From contig CM051455.1 of assembly GCA_028274465.1 (NCBI GenBank), positions 89,858,871-89,922,870 on the forward strand: DNA of 64,000 nt, written 5' to 3'. Below, in pieces: positions 34,571 through 46,305 of this stretch. The notes beneath the pieces are model-generated. The model did no database searches, had not been told where the DNA came from, and saw only the letters and a program-made list of their open reading frames with translations. Numbering within the stretch: position 1 is the stretch's first letter; each line of letters opens with the position of its first letter. A program made the translations under genes and the position numbers. The stretch is from Plantago ovata. Its lineage: Eukaryota; Streptophyta; Magnoliopsida; Lamiales; Plantaginaceae.

Positions 34571-34621
34571 TAGTGGAACATTAACTTCGACCTTCGAGAG
34601 GCGCTTGAATAACGGTGACTC

Positions 34622-35014
34622 CTATATATCTTTCTTGGCTGGCTTGATCCTACCAGGGAATGGCATGTGAGGTTTTGGGGGCACATAAGGATTGGGAGAC
34701 TTATGAAGTCCCTCCTCGATATTGGGTGTGTCCCCCTTATCTCCATCGTTGTCGCCGTCTTCATTGTCTTTCACTGGAGGGTCTGTGGAGCCTTCACCTA
34801 TTTCATTCTCCTTGCTTGTCCCTGCATTGTTAGTCACAGTAGATTTAACATGTTTAGGACGTACAAGTTTAGGGATTTTAGTTACCTTCCCACTTCGGAG
34901 GAGTAGGTTTACTTCCTCGAACTCAGGGACCTCAGTAGTAACCGATGGAACGGGCTCCGTAGCATGAAAAACATCGGTGGCAAGTGAAGTCAAGGAGCTG
35001 GGGTCGTCCAACTC
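34622..35014 (-). pseudogene. Gag-protease linker of AU2
   Basis: Minus-strand open text (within 34622-35044) with VNLLLRSGKVTKIPKLVRPK, a Lys/Asp/Gly-rich spacer, and SPNPYVPPKPHMPFPGRIKPAKKDI. AU1 has the same two landmarks (VNLLLRGGKMTKIPNFIRPK and NPYVPPKQHVPYPSRIKPAK), so this is genuine coding text joining Gag and protease. It is probably flexible. The upstream side is occupied by a GC palindrome array that AU1 lacks. Confidence 0.65.
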
Positions 35015-35215
35015 CCTGGCGGTCCGCGGCGGACGGCCTCCCACGCCCGGCGGACCGCCGGGGTGGGCAGTGGGGGTCCTTCCCCACTCGCTGTGCGCGG
35101 CGGACCGCCCCCCACTCCCGGCGGTGCGCCTGGGAGTGGCAGGGGGTCCCCGCCCTCTCTAGACGTGGGGGGCACACCGCCCCCCACACCAGGCGGACCG
35201 CCCCTCACGTCCAAT
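35015..35215. repeat. GC palindrome array inside the AU2 Gag-protease linker
   Basis: Repeated GGCGGACCGCC and variants (GGCGGTCCGCGGCGG, CCCGGCGGACCGCC, CACACCGCCCCCCAC, AGGCGGACCGCCCC) at a spacing of about 40-70 bp. It lies between gag text (from 35219) and linker text (to about 35014) and is absent from the matching place in AU1 (about 55640-55760). Confidence 0.75.
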
Positions 35216-35218
35216 GGT

Positions 35219-36154
35219 TTACAAGTAGGCGGACAGCCCGGGCTCTTGTGTGTTGAATTTTTCGACCTTCTCACACTCTAACAAACTGACTTCCTCTATT
35301 AATCGCTCAGTTACTGCTGCCCCTTCAAAAACTTGTGCTATCCAGAGGTTCTGTTCAACTTGTTTTGAATGTGCGATCTCAAATATACTCTCAATGGCTT
35401 TAACTCCTGCATAGATTGCAAGTTCATCCTCCTCACTGATATCATCTTCATCTTCTCGGAACTCCTTAGATAAACGTTCGCTTCCACTTTGATCTAGCCT
35501 CTCACTGGCGATGTGACGTGGTGTTAGTCTCTCTGACTGTGCAAATCCTCTGGCGTAATTATGGAAGACCTTTTCTGCCTCTTCAACCGTGCAATCTTCC
35601 AACCCTCCACACAACCCATCTACTCTAAGCCTAACCTCATCGCGTAACCCACCAACAAAATGCCAAATCAACTCCCCGTCGTCGAAACGGTGATGGGGGC
35701 ACTCTTGCTTATACCGCTCAAACCGATCATAGGTGTCACAAAATCGCTCATCTTCTCCTTGCTTGAAGTTTTCAATCCTTCCTCACAAGGCCATTGTCTC
35801 TTGGTATGGCATAAATCGCGCTAAGAACTCCTCTACTACTTGGTCCCAAGTCCTCAATGATCCCGGTGACAACCTTGTAATCCAAAGTCTCGGTTCATAC
35901 CCCAAGGCGAAAGAAAATAATTTCTTGCATATTTGGTACTCCGTAAACCCCTTAGCTGGAATTCTAGCTATTTCCTCCTCATAGGATCGAATTAAACTCA
36001 GTGGATTCATCCCTACTCCTTCCTCAAACCTTGGTATGCTCTTTACCACAGAACTTGTCACCTGATACCCAGTTAGCTCATCTTCCAAGTATATAGCTGA
36101 TCCTCTCCTAACTTGAGAGAATTGTGGGGTCATGCGAGCCCTCATGGACGTCAT
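35219..36154 (-). pseudogene. gag region of AU2
   Basis: Minus strand. 35783-36154 begins MTSMRARMTPQFSQVRRGSA and holds the first part of the Gag core (MNPLSLIRSYEEEIARIPAK, LWITRLSPGSLRTWDQVV, EEFLARFMPYQETMAL). 35219-35671 carries the later part (IWHFVGGLRDEVRLRVDGLC, then an acidic helix region). It aligns well with AU1 gag (54743 onward) and only weakly with NA gag, although both keep the 'PGSL.TW..V...F' core. The product would be the particle shell. Broken, few breaks. Confidence 0.75.
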
Positions 36155-36315
36155 ACCTGGATATCTGGGAAAGGATATAACTCAAAACCAAAAATCAGTC
36201 CTGTTAGTTCTGACCAAAATTTGGAACCCAACTTCTACACTAGACAACTAGATTACTATATCCTGGAAATTGAATGCTGAAAATAAACAAGCTAAAGAGT
36301 AAAAAGAAATTATAG

Positions 36316-36333
36316 TCCCCGGCAACGGTGCCA
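36316..36333 (-). promoter_or_regulatory. primer binding site of AU2
   Basis: The complement reads TGGCACCGTTGCCGGGGA, three bases inside the LTR edge at 36337. One base differs from the NA2 and NA3 site. Confidence 0.8.
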
Positions 36334-36336
36334 ATT

Positions 36337-38784
36337 TGATGAACGAGATTGTCAGACTCGAACAATCAAATAAATTTGTTTGAAAGCCAAAGGGCAACTC
36401 ACAACTACACAAAACACGTAGTGTAGAGGTAAGATGACCTCGAGTGTCGATCTCTAGGGACTAAACTAGCTTTAACTAAATAACTATATATAATTTCAGA
36501 AAACAAATTTATATTAACTCCACGTAACAATATATGGAGAAAGCTGGTGATAGTATGCTCGTTCTAAGTATCAAGTTCTAATTATGCATGAAAGTGCAAC
36601 TCGTACTATGATGAACGTGTCAGATTCAGTCAAATAAATTTGTAATTAGCCAAAGGCAATCCACAACTACAACGAAAACCGTAGTGTAGTAGTAGAATGA
36701 CTCGAGTGTCGTTCTCTCAGGACTATAACTAGCTTTATCTATTTAACAAGAAAATATAAAACAACAGATAGAAAGCAATAGGGGGTTTTGCATAGAGATC
36801 TTTGAATGAATCTTGTGTCCTGTTGCAAGTATTAAGCACTACGAAGATAATATGGGTCTGACTCGTCAACAACTAACGTCCTATTATGTTCCGTAATCAT
36901 TCAACACTACGAAGATAATTGGTTTGATTGGTCAACAAGTGTCCAAGTGTGCATAATGATCAATACAACATACGAGAATTTTGGTTTCAACTCATCAACG
37001 AAATAAAGCAATGACACGGAGTATAATGCGCGATATAGCCATTAGCATGATTATCTTCCCTCGCTAAGAATTCACATACTACCACCAACGATAAATTTAG
37101 CTAGTCATAATGTGCATGCAATCAATAGCAATCATAGAAGAAAACATATTGAAAGAATATAAAATAAGTAGATAAAAGTTGTAAGATACAAAGTTACCGA
37201 AGGTTGTCAATCTCCGGATGATTGTGATCCTACGCGCTCCAATCTGCTATGAAAAAGTATCCCCTAAGCTATGGAACTCCCAGGACAGGCCCCAGGAAGT
37301 TCCTACCTAAAACTATAGAGAGAGGTGAGAAAGTAGGCTTGGAAAGATATGATTTTCGGAGAGAAAACTCGCAACTATATATAGGCCCGAAATTCTTCTG
37401 GGGCGGTTCGCCCCCCAGTTTTTCGCGGAATTTCCGTGTTTTTCGACGCGGATTTGGATTTCTTCACCTTTTCGGACTCGGTTTCAGTCTTCTAATGGCC
37501 TTCTAACCTCCAGATTCGACCCTTAGACTCCAAATCCTATCCGGAAACCTTCAGATACTCCAAATAGGCTTCTAGAACACCAATTCCTTGTAGACTTCAA
37601 TATAAATGCCCGTAAATCTCCGAATTTCAACCAAAACCAGTAAAATAAAATCTAAAGGGAAACGTGACACTATTCTAATAAAATTTACTAAAATATAGCT
37701 AAATTAACATAGAGGATAGCTAAAATAGGTGAAAAAGACTCGAATGAAAGTGTAAAATACACATTCATCAAACTACCTTAAAAGTAATTCGATTTACAAA
37801 CACCAAAGACAGATTTGTAGACGTGTATTTTGAAAGCTTTCTATCTATACTAATACTTGGCTAAGGTTGTCAATATTAGATCAAGGAGGTCTTGCAAATT
37901 ATATATAATCGAATTGATGATCTTGAATTGTCCTAGTGTTTCTAACACTTTTTCTACAAAGATATATGGCTTAGTCGGATCAAAGAATCGAATTAAGATA
38001 ATTAATCAAGTAAAAGACTCAGAAACTCAATCATGCATAATACGAACCCTATCTACGAATTCACATACTATCCCCAACTAGATGCTTAGCTAATCATATC
38101 AATAACACAATAAACAATCATAATTGAAGCAATAATGAAAGAAAACATGTTTAATTGAAAGATAAATAGCAGAATTGTGAGATACAAGGTTACCACCAAA
38201 GGTTGTCAATCTCCGGTGAAAGGCTAAAACTCAGAAAGATCTAGCAAGGTGAGATTAAACGGTGTCCAAATCTCTCCTCTAGCTCCAAATTCACTAAGTT
38301 ACAAAGATTCTAAGAGAACATATCCCCAGAACAAGCTCTAGGGTTTATGTCTGCAAAAATATGAAAAGAGATATGAAAATTCGCAGATTTTGGGATATAT
38401 ATATAGAGTTGTCGAAAGCTCCGCGGCGCACCGCCCCGTACGCGGCGGTGCACCCCGCACGGGCAGAACGCGGCCCGTGCGGAATTCCTCCTTTGGATCC
38501 TCGAATTCGGCCCCTTGCACGATTTTGAGCTCCGAAACTTGATCTCTTGGCTTTGAAACTCGTCCCGGTACTCCTTGACACACCACGGGTGATCTCGTTG
38601 CACCAAAATATCATTGTTTCGCCATGAATTACATCCAAAAACGCCATGTCCACCTAAAACCTGAAAAGAACAAAAGAAATGGAAACGTGACACTATTCTA
38701 ACAAAATGCACTAAAATGCATGCAAGAGGATAGCTAAATTGGTTAAAAAAGACTCGAATGATAGTGTAAAAAACACTGTCATCA
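36337..38784 (-). repeat. 5' LTR of AU2, carrying a solo LTR
   Basis: Minus-strand LTR from 38784 (TGATGACAGTG in sense) to 36337 (CGTTCATCA in sense); without the insert it is about 1280 bp. TATA lies at about 38392-38405 and the GC palindromes at 38421-38483. Flank to the right is A1 integrase text. Confidence 0.85.
36609..37770 (-). repeat. solo LTR of the AU1/NA2 family inside the AU2 5' LTR
   Basis: 1162 bp, TGATGAATG to CACGTTCATCA in sense, with no internal region. It is flanked by TACTA and AACTA, four of five matching, on the two sides of one AU2 LTR point. The palindrome CTGGGGCGGTTCGCCCCCCAG's core lies at 37399-37418 and TATA at 37375-37384. It most resembles the AU1 LTR. Solo LTRs arise by recombination between the two LTRs of a full element. 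Confidence 0.85.
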
Positions 38785-39803
38785 CTTTGCTCGTGTATGA
38801 GTAATTTCTTCATACATTATGATATTTCTTCTTCAGCAGGGAATCCTTGCGATTTTTCATAGAATACAACATGCATTGATTCTTCCATCTTTTGTGCCTT
38901 TTTGTTGTAAACTCTATAAGCTTTGCTATGCAAGGAGTAGCGAAGAAATATCGGTTCATCTGTCTTTGATTGAAATGTTCGTAAGTATTCTCTACCATTG
39001 TTAAAAACAAAGCATTTGCAACCAAATACTCTTAGATGAGTGATGTTAGGAGGTCTTCCACCAAATAACTCATAGGGAGTTTTGTTGTATTCCTTATTTA
39101 TCAAGCATCTATTTTGAGTATAGTAGGCGGTATTAATCGCTTCAACCCAATAAGCTTCACTTATTTCAGTGTCAGCAAGCATTGTTCTTGCTGCTTCCTT
39201 AATGGTACGATTCTTTCTTTCAGCAACACCATTTTGTTGAGGTGTCCTTACTGAGGAAATATAACTGATGTTGTATGCCTTTGGAAGTGCAATACTCAGT
39301 TATGTACTTATTTACAAACTCAGTACCATGGTCTGTTCTAATGACTTTTACCTTGTCATTTTTCATGACTTCGAGCTTGTTCAGCAAGTTAGGTATTTCA
39401 GTCCTTGTTTCAGACTTGTGTTTGATAAAAACTACCCAAGTGAATCTTGAATAGTCATCTACCACCACCAGACCATACTTCTTGCCAGCATAGCTTGTTG
39501 AAAAAGATTCAAACAAGTCCATGTGCAAGAATTGTATAGGTTTTGTAGTTGACGGTACTGCCTTGTTCTTGAATGAAGTTTTGGTTTGCTTACCTTGCTG
39601 ACATGCAGTGCAAACACCATCCTTCTTAAAAGTAACCTTAGGTAATCCAACTACAAGTGCCTTTTTGGACAGCTTATTCAGCGTCTTGAAGTTTAGGTGA
39701 CTTGTTCGTTTATGCCATAACCATGCTTTTTCAGCAAGGCAATCATGATCTGAGATAAGGCATTTTTCAACGATTGCTGAAGACCAATCTACTGTATAGA
39801 GAC
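38785..39803 (-). mobile_element. Sirevirus A1, integrase and pre-integrase piece
   Basis: On the minus strand the text gives the copia pre-integrase domain (AWLWHKRTSHLNFKTLNKLS, KKDGVCTAC-like zinc site), the integrase core (HMDLFESFSTSYAGKKY, VVVDDYSRFTWVVF, VIRTDHGTEFVNKY, then NRCLINKEYNKTPYELFGG) and the C-terminal GCKCFVFNNG region. AU2 bounds it on the left and the 8.5-kb block on the right. Joined in sense order with 48316 onward across one GAGAC, showing the block is an insertion. Part of a broken copy with several breaks. Confidence 0.8.
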
Positions 39804-39818
39804 TGTTAGTTATTTTTT

Positions 39819-39900
39819 ATGATCTTCTAAAGATTCTGACTGAACTCAGAACAATTCTAAGCTGCCTACGTACCCTCAGGATGAAGTCAAACGTAGTTCA
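39819..39900. repeat. left arm of 82-bp inverted repeat
   Basis: Pairs with 48045-48126. Within the arm, CTACGT and ACGTAG flank a short spacer with GAAGTC and CCCTCAGG, making an internal hairpin of a kind often seen near the ends of plant LTRs. Confidence 0.85.
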
Positions 39901-40324
39901 ATTCATAACCATGTTTTAAGTATTATTCTCTTGACCCAATCTAGGAATAAAATATTTCATATAACATTTTTATTCTATTCAGCATTGTGACTTTACATTT
40001 CTCAAGGTCAGTGAACTCACATCTTCTAAAGCGTAAGTGTTTAGACCAGGAGAAATATAAAGCACATGGTGAATTGGGACCTTTCCCAATTTGAATGCTC
40101 ACACATGGTTTGCAATTTGTGTTATCTCAAATTGTTATTTCATATTCATCCTTCTCTAGAAAGATCCAGTGAATAGTAATTATAAGAATTATAATTTATT
40201 TTCAATTAGATTGGGTCTCTCAAAATTATGAACTGGGTTCGTTAATTATTTATGTGTCCAGATTTTATGTATTAGATGTCTCCATATATATGTTTACTCA
40301 TTTTTGGCAGCATATACTATGTTT

Positions 40325-40770
40325 AAGATCTCGTCTCGGAGGCCATCTCGGACGGCCTCCTGAGAAGGGTCGACCCGGGTCATCTCGGACATTTGTCTCG
40401 GAGTTGTCTCGGAACATATAAAAAATATGTAAAATTATATATAATAAATACTATACATATTTAATTATTTATCAACATATGACATTGAAAATTTAAACAT
40501 AAATGTCATATAAATTTATTGAAACCAAAATAAAGTCATAGACTTATAGTAGTACATCATTAGAACATTACAATGATCCAAACCAAACAAATGAGTTCAA
40601 ACTTCAAACATTACAATGATCTAAACAAACAAGTTTAAGGTTCAGACAAGTTATTATTTTTTTTTTTAATTAAAAAACCCGAGTTGACCCGGTTTAACAG
40701 GCAAAAACTCGGAAAAATCCCGAGTTTCGAGATTTTCCCGAGTTTTTATGGTTTCGTCCTGCAAGGGTTT
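40325..40770. repeat. possible hAT-like non-autonomous insert with TCTCGGA subterminal repeats
   Basis: At the left TCTCGGA or a variant occurs five times in about 80 bp (40335-40415). At the right ACTCGGAAAAATCCCGAGTT and CCCGAGTTTTT repeat in inverted form (40680-40750). The middle is AT-rich without genes. Clusters of short subterminal repeats in both orientations are typical of hAT transposons. I could not fix 8-bp target duplications, so boundaries are approximate. Confidence 0.35.
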
Positions 40771-42060
40771 ACTTTTGACTGGGGGCAATTAAATCAAAGG
40801 CAGAAGGCATAATGGTTTGGAGTCTTCTGGCTACCGTAAATCCATAATTGACATCGATCCGAAATCGAATTTCATGAACTGGGTTTGAGCCCGGTCTCCT
40901 TCCGCTTTTTATCTATGGATCCAACTTGGTCGGACCCTTTTCGTCCGCCATTAATGGCGGCTTAAGCTTTCGTAAGCTTGAGCTTTGAATCGATTGCGAG
41001 GTGCGAATGGGGAGACGAAGCCATCATCACCGGAACGTGGAATGAGACGCGACTGGAGTCGCGATTAGGGCTGATCGATTCAATCGATCAAATCAATCAA
41101 ACAAAAAAATTTTTGGGGATTTTGATTTTTGATGCTTTTTACCTGATCTGGTGATGATAATAATGAAGGATTGCATATTGATTCGTGTTTGGAACATTTT
41201 GATTACTGGGAAATCAGATTCGAAATCGAAGCCACCATTGTTGGACATGGGTGCAAGCTTTTGAAAAAAAACAGGGACGCAATTGCAAGTTTTCAAAAGA
41301 TCAGGGTCTGAATTGAATGTTATAACAGTATTGGGGTCGGTTTGAAAGGATGTAGAAGATCAGGGACCTCTGTTACAATTATACAAATTCTTCTGCCTTA
41401 TTGTGGTTGAGGCCCATGTACTATTGAGACTACTAATTTCAGTCCCTGATTATTTAAAACTTCAATTCAGTCAAATTAAGTTAGATTTTGTACTTCTGGA
41501 AATTATGCATTAGACCTTTAATACTTTGTATGTTCAATTTAACCCTGATAAGTTTTAAAAACTTCGCATAGTCCTCTGGAAATTTAAATTGGACACCTAG
41601 AGTTTTAGAAACTTAATATTTAATTTATAAATAGTTTATAAATTACATTTGTGTCCTAATATTACTTTTGGAGGCTTATATTAATGTTTGGTAGCATACT
41701 TGATGATTATAATATTTAGTAACTTGATGATTAGTTTATAAATAGTTTATAAACTATGTTTAGATATTAATATAGTCTTTAGAATATTATATTGATGTAG
41801 AAACTTGTTCTAAATATTTATAAATTCGTGGAAAATTCATAAATTAGATTTATGACTCATAAATTATTATAATTGGATTTGTAATTTATTTAATTTCTTG
41901 GAAATTAGTAGATGCTTTATTTTTGAAATAAAACATTTATAAATTACTTTAGAAGTATAAAGATGAGACAAATTATATTTTCTTGCAAACTTTAAACTCA
42001 CAATTACTTGCTCATATGTTTGAATGTCTATATGATTTACTTTAAATCAGTATAGCACGT
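40771..42060. other. AT-rich region without a recognised gene
   Basis: No frame longer than about 70 codons and no family motif is visible. 40850-41100 is less AT-rich and has several short palindromes (for example AAGCTTTCGTAAGCTT near 40964). The rest is long AT-rich sequence with TTTATAAA-type repeats at 41620-41960. Confidence 0.5.
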
Positions 42061-42065
42061 TATGT

Positions 42066-42235
42066 CCGATATGTATGGGTAGGCGGCACCCACTAGTTTC
42101 CGGACCGCATCTGTCATATGCATGGGTAGGCAACACCCATTACTTGCTTGTCCGCATATTGTATGCATGAGTAGGTGCACTCATTATTTGTTTTCCCGCG
42201 AATTGTATGTGTGGGTAGGCGGCGCCCTATGTTTG
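42066..42235 (+). repeat. four-copy minisatellite of about 45-55 bp
   Basis: Units share GTATGGGTAGGCGGCACCC or a variant (GCATGGGTAGGCAACACCC, GCATGAGTAGGTGCACTC, GTGTGGGTAGGCGGCGCCC), each followed by a TTG...CCGCAT/CCGCGAAT segment. The copies have diverged by 10-25%, so the array is old. Confidence 0.7.
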
Positions 42236-42299
42236 ATAGTTATCTAAGATCTTGTTTAAGCGATTAATACCCCGACATAAATGTTCCCCAACTAAAATT

Positions 42300-45200
42300 T
42301 AAGTCTCGATTTGATCACACGACGTCACCCATCATAATTGAATGATGAATGGAACCATCTAATCTCATGAGTAATATGCACCATTGTGCTTACTCTGTTT
42401 GCCGATGGAAAGTCTCTTTCATAGGTCCATAGTTGGTACTGTGTGATGGTTGTGACTTACTTGGGCTATGTCGAGTCGCCATAGCGTCGGACATAGTCTA
42501 TAGGACGTCGGTCAAAGTAGCTTTGGTCGACCAAGAGTTGTATTGTACAATTGGTTTAGATACCTACCTTATTTCGCTATTACAGTGATCAGCCATAGCA
42601 GAAGCTGTAGTAGTACAGATTTGGATCTTGGCCATTAAGATTCATATTAGAAATGAATCCGTATTGTTCCAATGGGGTCGGTAAATATGATAAAATTAAT
42701 GGAACTAAATAAGTCAAAAGGCCTTGATTATTTAGTCGCTGAGTGAAGATATTGTGAATTGTTATTTAAGTAGAGCTAAATTTAATTCGCGCTTTATTTA
42801 CATTATGTTTTATAAGGTTGTTGTAGAATGGCATTGATGAATACGATTAGTTTGATTTATTTACCAATGACATTTTGACTGTACTGTTATTTGCGTTTGA
42901 TTTAATTGAGTTTGTCTTGGATAAGCACGTACCCAAGATTGTCTTGTGTTTGAATTTGAGTATTTCGAGTTGGACAAGAATACTTATATTAAATACAAGG
43001 ACAACTAGGTAACATATTCGACTTAGGCGTGTATGCTACACAAGTAGCTTACACAACATGAGAATGTGAAGATATTATAGAAGATACCTCTTAGAACATG
43101 TATGATCAATAATGACTTTGGTCAACCTCTATTATAGAGATTGGCTAAATCAGTGGGAGTACGAGTTCTTATGATAGTCAATGCGTATTGTCTTTAAATG
43201 TTGAAATTCGATTTCTCTTCACAAGCTCTCATATTATTTGGAATAAGAAAGTCAATTGAGGATGTTGAAATTCTTAGAGAATATTGCTTAACATTTCTTC
43301 AATTAATTTGTTATTAAGTCACTTCATGATTTGTATTAATTGAAGTGAGATTGACTAAAATTGCTTACTACTCATAGTCTTTTGCAAGAACATCGTCCAT
43401 GGCTAATGGTGCTTATAGTGATCAGTTCTATTAAACCAATCCGCAAGGAATGGAAAGTAGAATAAATATATTAAGAGCTGCTCTAAGTATATTTCCATTT
43501 ATCTTAAAGATGACCTTGGAAGAAAGAGTAAATGTCTAACAAATAATATACTCTATTGCAATTATAGTAATTCAATGAGAGTATGGGTAGCAAAGTTTGA
43601 TTCCATGAACTTAAAGCAATTATTGCTTAAAGATTCAAGCACATTATTGCGTATTGAAAGTTGGTTATGTCTATGAAGTAATTTTAGTATTGGATACTAA
43701 TTACAAATGAAATTATTTGATTATGGATTTCATATGTTAAGAACATTGTTTCTGTACTTGTTAAGACGATAATGGATTTACCTACTATTTAGTCACACTA
43801 ATAGTATAGAGGTAGACGTCTTCAAGAACATGGATCAAAAGTTCTTAACCATAAGACATGACTTTCTCAATACACGATAAGAAGACCAACATAACAAACC
43901 AATATCCCAAAACTATGTTATTTGTCAACTTGGTTGAACTTGTGATATAAGAATGACAAGTGTTAAGTAAGTTAGACTACTTGACACCATTTGTTTTGAA
44001 ACATATGGATTGTTATAAAAGGCCATGGATTATAATAGAGTGGAACTAATTAAACCTTGTTAGACATGGTTAATCCCATGATGGGTTCCATTGAAATGGA
44101 AATGCTATGTTCGACATAGATTATCCCATATACTTTGTTACACGTGCAATTGAAGCTCAATATGTATCCTAATTATATCCTTACTAAATCAGTCTTAGAG
44201 ACACATAATAGTTATGTTGTAAGATTCTTTAATACATACCTGAATATGGGATTGCCCCATACATGTATTAAAGTTCTTCATGATTAGTATGATTTTAGAA
44301 TGTATTAATTTGTGAAACTTAACCTCTATCATCATAAGGAACAAATTAGATGTTGTTTCTTGGCATATGCTATTCTTGTGAGACTTGGAGTTTACAAGGA
44401 ATAAATTAGATAGAAGTACAAAATTTGAAATGGTTTCAAGAGCACAAATTAACTAATGAGGCTGATAACTTGTCACTTAACTATGACAAAGATTCAGAGG
44501 AAGAGTCAATAGTGCTTGAGGTTAGTGGGAGTAAGTTACATGGTAATGCCCATAAGCTAATGAAAGCATTTGGGGAGTAATATTTTTATGAATAAGTTAT
44601 TCCCACAAGTTGAAACAGTGCAGCTTAAAGATTGCACATTCTTCGTAGCAAGGTTAGCATTTGAGTGTTACCTTGATCACTATAATTTATTGGGTGTCCC
44701 AATATTAGAGTGCCTCATAACATTCATGATAATTAAACGAATTCGAACGCAAATGAACAAACTTCTAGGTTAAGTAAATTGTCGTGACAAATTGAATTTT
44801 ATGGAATCCTTTAGAAGGATCACGATTATTTACTGTCATACTCGCAGGGATGAGTTTATAACCTATAGCTAACAAAATGATATTTGATATCGATTTTGAG
44901 AGGTGGCTTAAAGCCATAGGATCTTAAGAGATGGACTAGCGATTACTTAAGTTTAGAACTTAAGTAAGTTGATATTTTATTATTACATAGTAGTAGTTTC
45001 TTTCAAAAAAGTATTATATCAACAACGGAGTCTATGCCTACATAGTGTAGGATAATCAAAATTATATAGTTGAGTCTGGGAGACATACTATATATTATCT
45101 ATTGGTTGGATTATAGACCAGTCCTATAAGATTTTACTTGCATAAGCATCTAATAATTGCATGATATATTCGATAACAACCCTATACCACTTTCTGAGGA

Positions 45201-46305
45201 GAAACTTTATTCTAAAGTGTGTTTGACACAGTTATAGGCCTTAGTGTCGAATTAAAATCATGTATGGATATGCAAATCAAATAAGATAAGAGCATTCTGT
45301 ACTTATGCAAGCATCTAGGAGTTTGATCATTTACATTCGAAATAAGTAAATTAGTTTAACTTATTTCAAAAGTAGATGAATCATCTGTACACCTTCAGAT
45401 GTGTTTGTGAGAATCTCTTATCTATATGATTGAAAATGATTGACACCAACATCATATGAAATAGCTTCCACGTTAACAGTCAAAATATTGGTCATTCAAG
45501 ACTTTCATTGTGAGGGGGCTTGAATGAGTGTTTCTAGGATATTTTCATATTGAAACCTTGTTCGATAGGTTCGAGAGAAGATTCAAATTCTTCATGATAT
45601 TCACTATTTTGAATAAATAATGTGTTGATAAACAATAATAGAATTCTAGGAGAATCTATTATTATTACCACATGGTTATACTGTCAATATTAGATTGTCT
45701 TATTGAAGTATGAACTTTGTACATATACACGATGTTGTATAGTGCAACCATCGCCTAAAATGTACAAATGTGATACATCAAACAGTCAAGGTGACTTAGA
45801 ATTATCAACGGATTTCATGGACAGTGGGAGCTTAGCTTAGATATATATTGGATATATGAGTAGTAAGCTTCATTATAAATGTGATGAATGGAATTATCAC
45901 AATTATAATTTTGTATTCATCTTAGTAATAGTATCATATTAGATTAGATCTAATGATGTATAGATTCAACAACCTATGTCCTGTATGATTATGCTAGAAG
46001 GTTCTTAGATGACCAAGGGGTAGTTCCAAGTGTTAGTAATCGAATTGTGAAACTGCAATTATACTAATGCGACTTCACATGCAAAGGAACCAAGATCTTA
46101 TGATACTAGCATGGATCTACTAAGACACTATCATCGGTGTAGAAACCACTGATAGATTGCAACATAAACAAGTAAAGTAATTTCTCCGTGAGGACACTAC
46201 GCTGATTCATTCACAAAACCTTGTCTTTGGAGAGACAAGTTAGCCATTCCATGAACCTAAATGTTGGACACACATGAGTGATTGACTCTAGGCCAAGTGG
46301 GAGAT
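42300..46305 (+). mobile_element. decayed Ty1/copia internal region
   Basis: No long frame survives. The clearest remnant is near its right end: HAKEPRSYD-like text at about 46078-46110 and DSFTKPCLW at about 46212-46240, matching the copia RNase H end (AKEP.S....KH and ADP.TKPL). It is followed by AAGTGGGAGAT (46295-46305), the usual copia polypurine tract. The rest is AT-rich and I cannot place gag or integrase. Very old; too many breaks to count. Confidence 0.5.

Larger units (their letters stand above)
27579..38784 (-). mobile_element. AU2: autonomous-type Athila/Tat-like Ty3/gypsy element inside A1
   Basis: Minus strand. The 5' LTR is 36337-38784 (interrupted by a solo LTR at 36609-37770), primer site 36316-36333, gag about 35219-36154, protease 33866-34570, RT/RNase H 32078-33580, integrase 30867-32020, then a conserved 3' non-coding region and the 3' LTR (27579-28848). 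In a 265-bp comparison the two LTRs differ at about 3% of positions, suggesting roughly one million years. Gene order gag-PR-RT-RH-INT is that of Ty3/gypsy; the protease motif and primer site place it in the Athila/Tat group. It is broken, with several breaks, and the outer end of the 3' LTR is not clean. Confidence 0.85.

Noticed and set aside
41093-41296. Small open frames in the gene-poor stretch (also 44570-44773, 51437-51679)
   Set aside because: 60-80 codons in AT-rich decayed sequence, with no family resemblance and no promoter context.
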